A stretch of 17,879 nucleotides of DNA. It comes from Vulcanimicrobiota bacterium. GTDB lineage: Bacteria; Vulcanimicrobiota; Vulcanimicrobiia; Vulcanimicrobiales; Vulcanimicrobiaceae. The stretch spans positions 1-17,879 of the forward strand of contig JASHXG010000161.1 of NCBI GenBank assembly GCA_030043675.1. Direction: 5' to 3'. Every line of letters begins with the position of its first letter. Position 1 is the stretch's first letter. Below are positions 7,645 to 16,825 of this stretch, piece by piece. Made by a program: the position numbers and the translations under genes. Under the pieces are notes generated by a model. It was not told the DNA's origin and did no database searches. It worked only from the letters and a program-made list of their open reading frames with translations.

Positions 7645-8384
7645 TGCGCTTTCTCGCGGAGCATCCCGGCGGCAAGGTCGTCGACCAGCCAGGTCAGCTG
7701 CCCCGAAGACGGCTCGACGATCTGGGCCGGATACTTGGTCGGATCGCGCGGGCCCTCGTAGACGGCGCACAGAACGGCCGCCTTGTCCGCGCCTTCCACC
7801 GCGAAAGCGACGGCATGCGCCGCATTGAGCACCATCGGCGTTACCGTGACGCGCCACATCGCCTGCGATTGCGCGTAAACCGCGCGTACGAGTGCGCCAT
7901 CGTCGGTGTCGGGCGGCGTTCCCGGAAAGAGCGACGCGGTATGGCCATCGGGGCCGAGGCCGAGCAAGACCAAATCGAAGCGGGGCGGATCCCCAAGATC
8001 GGTGCGGATGATCGACGCGTATTCGTTGGCCGCCTTCTCGGGATCGATTTCGCCGCGAATCCGGTGAACGTTGGCCGGCGGGATCCCAACCGCGTCGAGG
8101 AAGGCCTTTTGAGCCATTCGGTAATTCGATTGTTCGTCGGTCGGCGGGACGCAGCGCTCGTCGCCAAAGTAGATGAAGACATCGCTCCACGACAGCTCGT
8201 TGCGGCGCGGCTCCTGGGCGAGCAGCTCGTAGGCGGCGCGCGGCGTATTCCCGCCCGAGAGCGCCACTGCAAAGGCACCGCGATCGCCGAGCGCGATCCG
8301 TCCCGTGGTGATAAAGAGGTCGGCCAAGCCTTGCGCGAGCGCGTCCGGATCGCGATAGATTTGCAGCTTGCCGCGGCGTGACAT
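7641..8384 (-). CDS. pgl: 6-phosphogluconolactonase (DevB/SOL type)
   Basis: A cytosolic 247-residue enzyme, the normal size for this family. It hydrolyses 6-phosphoglucono-1,5-lactone to 6-phosphogluconate, the second step of the oxidative pentose phosphate pathway. Visible motifs: the phosphate-binding SGGNTPRAAYELL from 43, GDERCVPPTDEQSNYRMA from 74 (the GDER signature), and GLGPDGHTASLFPG at 142-155 with the expected catalytic His148. The ATG at 8384 is chosen over an upstream frame extension of 55 arginine/serine-rich residues because AAAGGA lies eight bases before it and the protein then begins as the family does. It starts four bases after the opcA stop, and its own stop overlaps the hpnK start by four bases. 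Confidence 0.95.
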   Translation of the reverse strand: MSRRGKLQIYRDPDALAQGLADLFITTGRIALGDRGAFAVALSGGNTPRAAYELLAQEPRRNELSWSDVFIYFGDERCVPPTDEQSNYRMAQKAFLDAVGIPPANVHRIRGEIDPEKAANEYASIIRTDLGDPPRFDLVLLGLGPDGHTASLFPGTPPDTDDGALVRAVYAQSQAMWRVTVTPMVLNAAHAVAFAVEGADKAAVLCAVYEGPRDPTKYPAQIVEPSSGQLTWLVDDLAAGMLREKAH

Positions 8385-8388
8385 GTCG

Positions 8389-9357
8389 CTAGTCCTTTCT
8401 TTGCGCGAGAATCTCGCCGGCCGCGACGAGCGCGTCGTGGAAGACTGGGTCACCTTCTCCCCAAAGAATGGCGCGCTCGACCAGCGCCGCGATGCCGAGA
8501 GCGTTGATCGGGTGGTAGCGATGCGTCTTGCGCGCCGATCCGGTCGCATGCAAGCGAATCATGTCACCTCCCTCGTCAACTTCCGCCGTGAAGCTGGAGC
8601 GCGATGAGCTTAACGCAACGCGGCGGATCCGGCGCGGCTCGCCCTCCCGGATCACCGAAAAGTCCACCTGCGTCCCGAAGCGACTGCGAAGCGCGTTGGG
8701 CGCGCACGGCGTCCACTGCAGACGGCTTGCGAGCCAACCCAGCAGATAGAAGGCTTCCGGATCCGATCCGCACGCGATCTCGACGTGGCGCAGGTCGAAC
8801 AACTCTTCTACCACGTCCTTTGCGTCGAACAAGGTCGCGACGCTCTCTTGCCAGGGCTCGAGGCGAAGGTACGGGATGTCGGAGACCGCGAGTTCGGGGT
8901 GGGCCTCCACATACCCGATAAACTCGCGCAACGCGTGATCGGCGAGGTCGATCAACGAGCTATTGTAGACGACCGTTCGCACCTGCTCGGACAGGGCAGG
9001 AAAACGCGGATCGTTGCTGATGCCGGCCGCGATCCAGAGCAGGATGACGGGGGCATCGGGCAGGCGCAGCATTCCGACTGCGGAGCTCAGCACCGCGGGA
9101 GCGCAGTCCTTGACGCCCAGCTCGATCCAGTCGTCGGCCTCGACCTGACGCAATGACTCCTGCTGCGTGCCGTCGAGGATGATGACACGCGAGGGGTGTT
9201 TTGCCGCCAGCGTGTGGATGCGCTCGCGCGCCAGATTTCCGATCGCCGGATCGTCGAAGAACACGACGATCGTCATCGTCGCGACGTTCATGTCGTCGCC
9301 GCGCATCCGTCGTTGCTGGGTCAGCTCGTCCAGCACCGGCTGGAGATCCGAACTCAT
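8389..9357 (-). CDS. opcA: OpcA, glucose-6-phosphate dehydrogenase assembly/activator protein
   Basis: A 322-residue protein of the OpcA family. These proteins are known from cyanobacteria and actinobacteria, where they promote assembly or activation of G6PDH and are encoded beside zwf. The N-terminal domain has the family pattern NVATMTIVVFFDD (24-36) followed by ARERIHTLAAKHPSRVIIL (43-61). The C-terminal half includes LRLEPWQESVATLFD and DFSVIREGEPRRIRRVAL, also typical of the family. No catalytic site is expected or seen. The ATG at 9357 overlaps the zwf stop codon as ATGA (9354-9357), so synthesis with G6PDH is probably coupled. Further upstream in-frame codons belong to the zwf overlap. 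The placement between zwf and pgl is the strongest support; the fold assignment rests on recognition of these segments. Confidence 0.88.
   Translation of the reverse strand: MSSDLQPVLDELTQQRRMRGDDMNVATMTIVVFFDDPAIGNLARERIHTLAAKHPSRVIILDGTQQESLRQVEADDWIELGVKDCAPAVLSSAVGMLRLPDAPVILLWIAAGISNDPRFPALSEQVRTVVYNSSLIDLADHALREFIGYVEAHPELAVSDIPYLRLEPWQESVATLFDAKDVVEELFDLRHVEIACGSDPEAFYLLGWLASRLQWTPCAPNALRSRFGTQVDFSVIREGEPRRIRRVALSSSRSSFTAEVDEGGDMIRLHATGSARKTHRYHPINALGIAALVERAILWGEGDPVFHDALVAAGEILAQRKD
8393..8398 (-). promoter_or_regulatory. Shine-Dalgarno site of pgl
   Basis: AAAGGA on the minus strand, eight bases before the ATG at 8384 and embedded in the last codons of opcA. It decides the pgl start. 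Confidence 0.7.
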
Positions 9358-10916
9358 ATGCGGCGCCAGCCGGAGAAGAGTGCATTCGCGCTCGCGGGAC
9401 CCTGACTGCCGGCCGCATAGTTCGGAAACGTGAAATCCTTGGTATGCTCCCAGACCTCCAAGATCGGCGTCACCAGCTCCCAAGCGCGCTGGACGGCATC
9501 CCAGCGAGTGAAAAGGGTCTGGTCGCCGCGCATCGCGTCGCCGATCAGCCGTTCGTATGCCGGAGGGGATTGCACGCCAAAGCCGCTGCCGTAGTTGAAA
9601 TCCATATAAACGCTGCGAATGTGTTCCTTGGGGCCGGGAACCTTAGCTTCGAAGCGCATCGAGATCCCTTCGTCCGGTTCGATCTTGATGACCAGCACGT
9701 TCGGATCGATCTTGTCGGTCGACTCACCGTAAAAGCGGTGCGGAATCGGCTGAAAGGTAACCGCAATCTCGGCGATCTTGCGGGGCAGCCGTTTGCCCGA
9801 ACGCAGGTAGAACGGCACGCCCGCCCATCGCCAGTTTGCGATCTGGAACTTCACGGCTGCGAACGTATCGGTGTTGGAGTCGGGGTCGACCTCGTCTTCC
9901 TGCCGGTACCCCTTGACCGGATGGCCGTCGATGGTGCCTGGACCGTACTGGCCGCGCGCCGAGATCGACCAGACGTCGGCATACGCCGGCGTCTCGATCG
10001 CCGAAAGCACTTTATACTTTTCGTCGCGAATGTCGTCCGCGGCTGCGCTGATCGGAGCCTCCATCGCGACCAGCGCCAGCAGGTTGATCACGTGGTTCTG
10101 AATCATGTCGCGCAGCGCGCCTGCGTGGTCGTAATAGCCGCCGCGCTCTTCGACGCCGAGTGATTCGGCTGACGTAATCTGGACGCTTTGCACGTAGTTC
10201 CGGTTCCAAATCGGCTCAAAAATCGTGTTTGCAAAGCGCAGCGCGAGGATGTCTTGAACCGGCTCCTTCCCGAGGTAGTGGTCGATGCGATAGACCTCGT
10301 TCTCGGGAAAGACTTGCTCGACCGCGCGCTGCAGCGTGCGTGCCGACGCTAGATCGGTGCCGAATGGCTTCTCGACGATGATGCGCGTCCAGCCGCTGGA
10401 GGTGTCGAGCCCCGCTTCCTTGAGTCGCTTGATGATTTCAGGAAAGACGGACGGCGGTGTCGCGAGATAGAAGAGGTGGTTTCCCGCGGTGTTGAACTGC
10501 CGGTCGTTCTCGTCCAGCCGCTCTTTCAGGTCCGTGAAGTGGCGCGTATCGGTGAAGTCGGCGGTGATGTAGCTGATGCGTTCGGAGAAGTCGTCCCAGA
10601 GCGGGCCCTGCGGTTTGCGATCGGGCGGCATGAAAAGGTCGAGCTGCTGACGGCAGTAGTCGCGGAAACCCGCGTCGTCGTACTGCGTGCGCGCAAAACC
10701 GACCAGCGCGAAATCGGTCGGCAGCGTGCCTTTCAGGGCCATCGAGTAGACCGCGGGCAACAGCATCCGCTTAAATAAATCCCCACTCGCGCCGAAGAAG
10801 ACGACGCTGCAGGGCTCGGTGATCCGTTCGCTCTGCAAGCCGGCGCGCAGCGGATTGACCGCCGCGCCGTCGCCGGCGGCTGGTGCGGTCGCGGTCGAAG
10901 CGCCGTCGTCAGGCAT
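9354..10916 (-). CDS. zwf: Glucose-6-phosphate 1-dehydrogenase
   Basis: A 520-residue cytosolic enzyme that oxidises glucose-6-phosphate to 6-phosphogluconolactone and makes NADPH, the entry step of the oxidative pentose phosphate pathway. Landmarks: nucleotide-binding GASGDLFKR at 42-50, EKPFG at 182-186, the active-site signature RIDHYLGKE at 210-218, and MIQNH at 271-275 containing the catalytic histidine. The length matches the family apart from about 30 alanine/proline-rich residues at the N-terminus before ITEPCSVVFFGASGD, of unknown role. The residue after GDL is Phe where Thr is common. The ATG at 10916 overlaps the end of gnd by 8 bases. An internal start nearer the first strand cannot be excluded, but the overlap with gnd supports this one. 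Confidence 0.96.
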   Translation of the reverse strand: MPDDGASTATAPAAGDGAAVNPLRAGLQSERITEPCSVVFFGASGDLFKRMLLPAVYSMALKGTLPTDFALVGFARTQYDDAGFRDYCRQQLDLFMPPDRKPQGPLWDDFSERISYITADFTDTRHFTDLKERLDENDRQFNTAGNHLFYLATPPSVFPEIIKRLKEAGLDTSSGWTRIIVEKPFGTDLASARTLQRAVEQVFPENEVYRIDHYLGKEPVQDILALRFANTIFEPIWNRNYVQSVQITSAESLGVEERGGYYDHAGALRDMIQNHVINLLALVAMEAPISAAADDIRDEKYKVLSAIETPAYADVWSISARGQYGPGTIDGHPVKGYRQEDEVDPDSNTDTFAAVKFQIANWRWAGVPFYLRSGKRLPRKIAEIAVTFQPIPHRFYGESTDKIDPNVLVIKIEPDEGISMRFEAKVPGPKEHIRSVYMDFNYGSGFGVQSPPAYERLIGDAMRGDQTLFTRWDAVQRAWELVTPILEVWEHTKDFTFPNYAAGSQGPASANALFSGWRRI

Positions 10917-11817
10917 GCGTTTCGCTCTTCACGGCGTGGCCGCCGAACTGATTGCGCAGCGCCGCTACGACCTTCGCGCTGAAGGACTCGTCCTGGCGCG
11001 ACGCCATGCGCGCCAGTAGGGAGAGCGTGATGACCGGGGCCGGAACGTTCTCGTCGATCGCCGCTTCGACGGTCCACCGCCCCTCGCCGGTGTCCTCGAC
11101 GTAGCCGCGGATATCTTTGAGCCCGGGATCTTCCTTGAAGGCGAGCACGAGGAGCTCGAGCAGCCACGATCGCACGACGCTGGCGTGCGTCCAGAGTTCG
11201 GCCAACTGGCCGAGATCGTAATCGTACTGCGAATCCTTGAGAATCTCGAAGCCTTCGCCGTAGGCTTGAAGGAGGCCGTACTCGATGCCGTTGTGGACCA
11301 TCTTTGAAAAATGTCCGGCACCGGCCGGCCCGACGTGCGCGTATCCGTTCGGCGGCGCGAGCGTGAGGAAGATCGGCTCGCAGTTGCGGACCGGCCCGTC
11401 GTCGCCGCCCACCATCAGGCAGTAACCTTCTTTGAGACCCCAGACGCCGCCGCTCGTTCCCGCATCGATCAGCGAGACGCCTTTGGCTTTGCAGTCGGCG
11501 TACAATCGCAAGCCGTCTTTGTAGTTCGTATTGCCGCCGTCGATGATGACGCCGCCGGGTCCGAGCAGATCTGCGAGCTCGTGAATGGTGTCGTCGGTAG
11601 GCGCGCCCGCGGGCACCATCACCCACACGACCTTCGGCGACGCGGTTAACTTTGAGACCAGGTCGGCCAGGCTGCCGGCGCCGGCCGCCCCGTGCGCGAC
11701 GACGTCACGAACCGCATCCGGGCTGCGATCGTATCCGACGACCTCGTGCCCGCCCGCCAGCAATCGCTGCGTCATGTAGTTGCCCATCTTCCCAAGGCCG
11801 ATCATGCCGACTTGCAT
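10909..11817 (-). CDS. gnd: 6-phosphogluconate dehydrogenase, decarboxylating, short (GndA/YqeC) type
   Basis: A 302-residue enzyme of the short bacterial class of 6-phosphogluconate dehydrogenases; the classical class is near 470 residues. It converts 6-phosphogluconate to ribulose-5-phosphate, CO2 and reduced cofactor. Visible motifs: dinucleotide-binding GLGKMG at 7-12, IIDGGNTNYKDG at 91-102, the substrate signature DAGTSGGVWGLKEGYCLMVGG at 118-138 (21 residues) and catalytic Lys172/Asn176 in KMVHNGIEYG. Asp30 ends the second strand (GYDRS), where NADP-preferring long enzymes have Asn-Arg-Thr, so NAD use is possible. The ATG at 11817 is preceded by AAAGG at 11 bases. It lies 15 bases after the tal-pgi stop and overlaps zwf by 8 bases. 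Confidence 0.94.
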   Translation of the reverse strand: MQVGMIGLGKMGNYMTQRLLAGGHEVVGYDRSPDAVRDVVAHGAAGAGSLADLVSKLTASPKVVWVMVPAGAPTDDTIHELADLLGPGGVIIDGGNTNYKDGLRLYADCKAKGVSLIDAGTSGGVWGLKEGYCLMVGGDDGPVRNCEPIFLTLAPPNGYAHVGPAGAGHFSKMVHNGIEYGLLQAYGEGFEILKDSQYDYDLGQLAELWTHASVVRSWLLELLVLAFKEDPGLKDIRGYVEDTGEGRWTVEAAIDENVPAPVITLSLLARMASRQDESFSAKVVAALRNQFGGHAVKSETHA

Positions 11818-11828
11818 CGCTCGGTTAT

Positions 11829-11833
11829 CCTTT
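11829..11833 (-). promoter_or_regulatory. Shine-Dalgarno site of gnd
   Basis: AAAGG on the minus strand, 11 bases before the ATG at 11817. Its first base belongs to the tal-pgi stop codon (11833-11835). Confidence 0.6.
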
Positions 11834-14679
11834 CAGCTTACGGTACGGAGCGCCAGCGCCCGGTCGACCAGCGTCGAGAGCATTCGTAAGCCGGGCGTGA
11901 CGTCGAGTTTGAGGTGAATGCGCAAGCCTCGGCGGTGACGCTTGTCGAGCGACATCCAATCGCCGAGCGCCTGCGCCGCCAGCAGCGTCCGGAAACCGAC
12001 ATTCATGCCGGGAATCATCGGATCGTCGGGGTCATCGGCAGTGATCTGCAAGATCACGGCGCTGTCGGGGCCGCCCTTGTGGAGCTGCCCGGTCGAGTGC
12101 AGGAAGCGCGGTCCGAAGCCGACCGTCGTGGCGACGCGGTTCGCGTTGCGAATCTTGACCCGCAGCTCTTCGAGCAGTGCCTCGTGCGTGGGATTTCGGG
12201 CGATGTAGGCCGTGATCGCGGTGTAGTCGCCGTGGCGTAGTTGCGCTAAGAGCGCGGCCAGCGCCTCGTCGGGTTCGCGCGCCGAGATCTCCCGGCTGCC
12301 CGACAGATACGTTAGCGCAAGGTCGCGGACTTCGAGGTCGGGTTTGGGTTCGTCGAAGTGACCGTTGTGCGCGTACTGCTCGAGAAGCGCGACCGTATTA
12401 TCCTTCGACTCCTGAACGTTCGGTTGATCGAACGCGTCGATGCCGAGAATCACGCCGGCCGCGGCTACGGCGATCTCCCAGAGATAGAACTGCTCACCGA
12501 CGTCGTACGCGTCGTTCATCGCAAGGCGAATGACCGGATGACCGGCTTGCTCGAGCGCGTGCAGGCGCTCGTCCACGCCTTTCTCGGGTTGCGGCAGGTT
12601 CGCGCCGACATAGACGAAGAGACGGTCGTCGGAGTAGTCCTCCGGCGCCCCGAGCGGCTCGCCGGCGACCGGGATGATCCCCTTGCCGAGCTTGCCCGTT
12701 GACTCCGCGATTAACTGCTCGGCCCACGCGCCGAAAGCCGCGACGGCGGGGTGCGTGACGATCGTGAGCTTATCGCGGCCGTTGACCGCCAGGCCCCCGA
12801 TCGCGGCGCCGAAGACGACGCCGGGAGCGACTTTTGGATCGACGGTCCGATCGTTGGCGTGCATCGCGCCTAGTGCGCGGTCCAGCAGCAGATTGATGTC
12901 GTAGCCCGCGATCGCCGACGGCGCAATGCCGACGAAGGACAGCGCCGAGTAACGGCCCCCGATGTTGGGATCGTTTTCGAAATCGGCGCGGAAGCCGGCC
13001 TCTTGTGCCTCCGTATCGAGCGTCGTTCCCGGATCGGTGATCGCCACGAAATTTCGTCCAGCGACCGTCGCGCCGATCTGTTTGGAGACTTTCTCGTGGA
13101 AATAGGCGTAGAACGCGTTCGGCTCGGTGGTCGTTCCGCTCTTGCTCGAGATGATGAAGAGCGTCGCCGGAATGTCGATTTTTTCTTCGAGCTCCTTGAT
13201 CTGCTGCGGGCAGGTCGAGTCGAGCACGTAGAGCTGCGGATATCCCGGCGTCCTCCCGAACGTGTCGGCAAGAATGTCGGGTGCGAGGGAGCTGCCGCCC
13301 ATTCCGCAGACTACGGTGAAGCCGACGTTCTCTTTGGTTTCGTTGCCGAAGGCGCGCAGCTTCGGAACCTCTTCGAGCATGTGCTGCTGGATGTCGAGCC
13401 ATCCCAGCGACTTTTTGATGATCGCGACGTGATCGGGATCGCTCGACCACAGCGTCGCATCGTGCGCCCAGAGCCGCTTTAGGAAATCGGCCGAGGCGAG
13501 CTTCTCGCGGGCCGCCTCATAGTGCTGCTGCGCCGCGCCGAGGGAGAGCCGCACCCGCTCGGCGCCGCCCGATTCGAGCAGCTTCTGCTTGTAGACGATC
13601 GCGCCAAGCAACGCCGCGAACGAGTCCGAGAAGAGCGTCACGCCCTCGAGCTGCAGGTTCTGGGTGACCTCGAAGAGCGAGATCTTGGCATCCTGGAGCG
13701 CGCGCATCACGGCTTGAGCGCCGGGCAGGTCGCTTTCGACGGTGTCGGGGACGATTTTGCCGTGATCGAGCAGCGCGTCGAGCGTCGCCGACGGCATGGT
13801 GTTGATCGTATTGGGCCCGACGACGCTTTCGACGTACATCAGGTCGGGATAGTGAGGATTCTTGGTCGACGTCGAGGCCCAGAGCGGACGCTGGACGGCG
13901 GCACCCTTGTTGCGCAGCGGCGCGAACTCGTCGCCCTCGAAGATCTCCTTGAACTTTTGATAGGTGAGTTTGAGGCCGGCGATCCCGGCCTTTCCGAGCA
14001 GCGGCTCCAGCTTTTCGCCTTTGGCGATTCGGTCTTGCAAGAGTTTATCGACAGCCGTGTCGATGCGGCTGACGAAGACCGAGTTCACCGAGCGAATCTT
14101 ATCGATCGGCTTGCCCTCGGCAGCGCGCCTTTGCAAGCCTTTGACGTATGCGAGCGCCGCTTTCTCGTACATCTCGACCGAGAAGATCAGCGTAACGTTG
14201 ACGTTGTAGCCTTGATAGATCGACTCTTCGATCGCCGGCAGCCCCTCTTTGGTGCCGGGAATCTTGATCAGCACGTTGGGCCGGTTGACGCGACCCCACA
14301 GTTCCTGCACCGCCGCGATGGTGCCCGCGGTGTCGTTGGCCAGCAGCGGCGACACCTCGAGGCTGACGAAGCCATCATTGCCGCCCGACGAGGCAAAGAC
14401 CGGCGCGAACGCGTCGCAGGCGTGTTGGATGTCCGAGATTGCAAGGTCCCAGAACAGCGCATCGGCGCCCTTCTCCGAACCGATCAGCTCGGCCAGCTGC
14501 TCGTCGTAGTCGTTGCCGGCGCCGATCGCCTTCTCGAAGATCGTTGGGTTGCTGGTCATGCCGCGCAGCCCTTGATCGATCAGCCGCGCCAGCTCGCCCG
14601 AAGCGAACATGCTGCGGCGCAAATTGTCGAGCCACACGCTCTGCCCGGCATCGAGCAGCTGCTGCATCTGGTTCTTCAT
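11833..14679 (-). CDS. tal-pgi: Bifunctional transaldolase / glucose-6-phosphate isomerase fusion
   Basis: A 948-residue two-domain enzyme. Residues 1 to about 370 are transaldolase of the long bacterial type: TSNPTIFEK at 42-50, the Schiff-base lysine Lys139 in LIKIPGT, SVFVSRID at 200-207, and STSTKNPHYPD at 269-279. From about 375 to the end it is phosphoglucose isomerase: GMGGSS at 459-464, the phosphosugar loop SSKSGTT at 511-517, GGRYSAL at 574-580 and a C-terminal signature DQPNVQESK at 751-759 with the conserved final lysine. Together the halves interconvert sedoheptulose-7-P/GAP with erythrose-4-P/F6P and then F6P with G6P. This recycles pentose-pathway carbon to the substrate of zwf. 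No stop or frame break lies between the domains. ATG at 14679 has AGGAGA nine bases upstream. Such fusions are known in several phyla, so the architecture is not new. Confidence 0.95.
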   Translation of the reverse strand: MKNQMQQLLDAGQSVWLDNLRRSMFASGELARLIDQGLRGMTSNPTIFEKAIGAGNDYDEQLAELIGSEKGADALFWDLAISDIQHACDAFAPVFASSGGNDGFVSLEVSPLLANDTAGTIAAVQELWGRVNRPNVLIKIPGTKEGLPAIEESIYQGYNVNVTLIFSVEMYEKAALAYVKGLQRRAAEGKPIDKIRSVNSVFVSRIDTAVDKLLQDRIAKGEKLEPLLGKAGIAGLKLTYQKFKEIFEGDEFAPLRNKGAAVQRPLWASTSTKNPHYPDLMYVESVVGPNTINTMPSATLDALLDHGKIVPDTVESDLPGAQAVMRALQDAKISLFEVTQNLQLEGVTLFSDSFAALLGAIVYKQKLLESGGAERVRLSLGAAQQHYEAAREKLASADFLKRLWAHDATLWSSDPDHVAIIKKSLGWLDIQQHMLEEVPKLRAFGNETKENVGFTVVCGMGGSSLAPDILADTFGRTPGYPQLYVLDSTCPQQIKELEEKIDIPATLFIISSKSGTTTEPNAFYAYFHEKVSKQIGATVAGRNFVAITDPGTTLDTEAQEAGFRADFENDPNIGGRYSALSFVGIAPSAIAGYDINLLLDRALGAMHANDRTVDPKVAPGVVFGAAIGGLAVNGRDKLTIVTHPAVAAFGAWAEQLIAESTGKLGKGIIPVAGEPLGAPEDYSDDRLFVYVGANLPQPEKGVDERLHALEQAGHPVIRLAMNDAYDVGEQFYLWEIAVAAAGVILGIDAFDQPNVQESKDNTVALLEQYAHNGHFDEPKPDLEVRDLALTYLSGSREISAREPDEALAALLAQLRHGDYTAITAYIARNPTHEALLEELRVKIRNANRVATTVGFGPRFLHSTGQLHKGGPDSAVILQITADDPDDPMIPGMNVGFRTLLAAQALGDWMSLDKRHRRGLRIHLKLDVTPGLRMLSTLVDRALALRTVS

Positions 14680-14688
14680 CGATGGTCG

Positions 14689-14692
14689 TCTC

Positions 14693-14694
<2 letters not shown>
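14689..14694 (-). promoter_or_regulatory. Shine-Dalgarno site of tal-pgi
   Basis: AGGAGA on the minus strand, nine bases before the ATG at 14679 and sharing two bases with the tkt stop codon (14693-14695). The overlap suggests coupled translation of the two genes. Confidence 0.7.
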
Positions 14695-16696
<2,002 letters not shown>

Positions 16697-16700
16697 GGAA

Positions 16701-16708
16701 TCTCCTTT
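16701..16708 (-). promoter_or_regulatory. Shine-Dalgarno site of tkt
   Basis: AAAGGAGA on the minus strand, four bases before the GTG at 16696. It is the strongest ribosome site in the window and favours the GTG over the upstream in-frame ATG at 16798. Confidence 0.75.
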
Positions 16709-16775
16709 GGTGAGGCGTGGTCCCGCAGCAGGGAAGGGTGACTTCGCGCTCGGCCGAGCTTTTCTTACCCGCCTT

Positions 16776-16799
16776 CGTAAGCATTCAGGCGGAAGCATT
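16776..16799 (-). repeat. Direct-repeat pair, candidate operator upstream of tkt
   Basis: On the minus strand AATGCTTCCG and AATGCTTACG occur with a 14-base period (plus-strand positions 16790-16799 and 16776-16785), matching at nine of ten bases. Position between two divergent genes suggests a regulator site. A 6-bp inverted repeat (CCGCCT at 16769-16774, AGGCGG at 16787-16792) partly overlaps it. The function is inference. Confidence 0.35.
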
Positions 16800-16812
16800 G
16801 GGGCGGCTCTTG

Positions 16813-16818
16813 TATAGT
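16813..16818 (+). promoter_or_regulatory. Possible -10 element of the hydrolase gene (leaderless start?)
   Basis: TATAGT differs from the consensus TATAAT at one base. A start point about seven bases downstream would fall on the ATG at 16826, giving a leaderless message. There is no good -35 hexamer at 17 bases, and no ribosome site precedes the ATG. On the other strand the same bases read CTATACA, so direction is uncertain. Confidence 0.3.
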
Positions 16819-16825
16819 GGCCGTG

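Larger units (their letters stand above)
16697..16825 (+). other. Divergent intergenic region between tkt and the secreted hydrolase
   Basis: This 129-bp region is the only place in the window with two outward-facing gene starts, so the promoters of both the pentose phosphate operon and the hydrolase are expected here. It contains a 12-bp perfect palindrome at 16748-16759, a direct-repeat pair at 16776-16799 and a possible -10 box at 16813-16818. I could not identify a convincing -35/-10 pair for tkt. Confidence 0.6.

Noticed and set aside
7645..8190. Upstream ATG (8190) as start of HpnK, giving a 455-residue protein
   Set aside because: The added part is a frame-shifted read of pgl, arginine-rich, and not related to YdjC proteins.
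16748..16767. Palindrome followed by TTTTCTT as an intrinsic terminator on the + strand
   Set aside because: The stem is only four base pairs with a GGCC loop, and no gene is transcribed into it from the left on the + strand.
16697..16798. ATG at 16798 as the transketolase start
   Set aside because: It would add 34 non-family residues and place the strong ribosome site inside the gene; the GTG at 16696 fits better.
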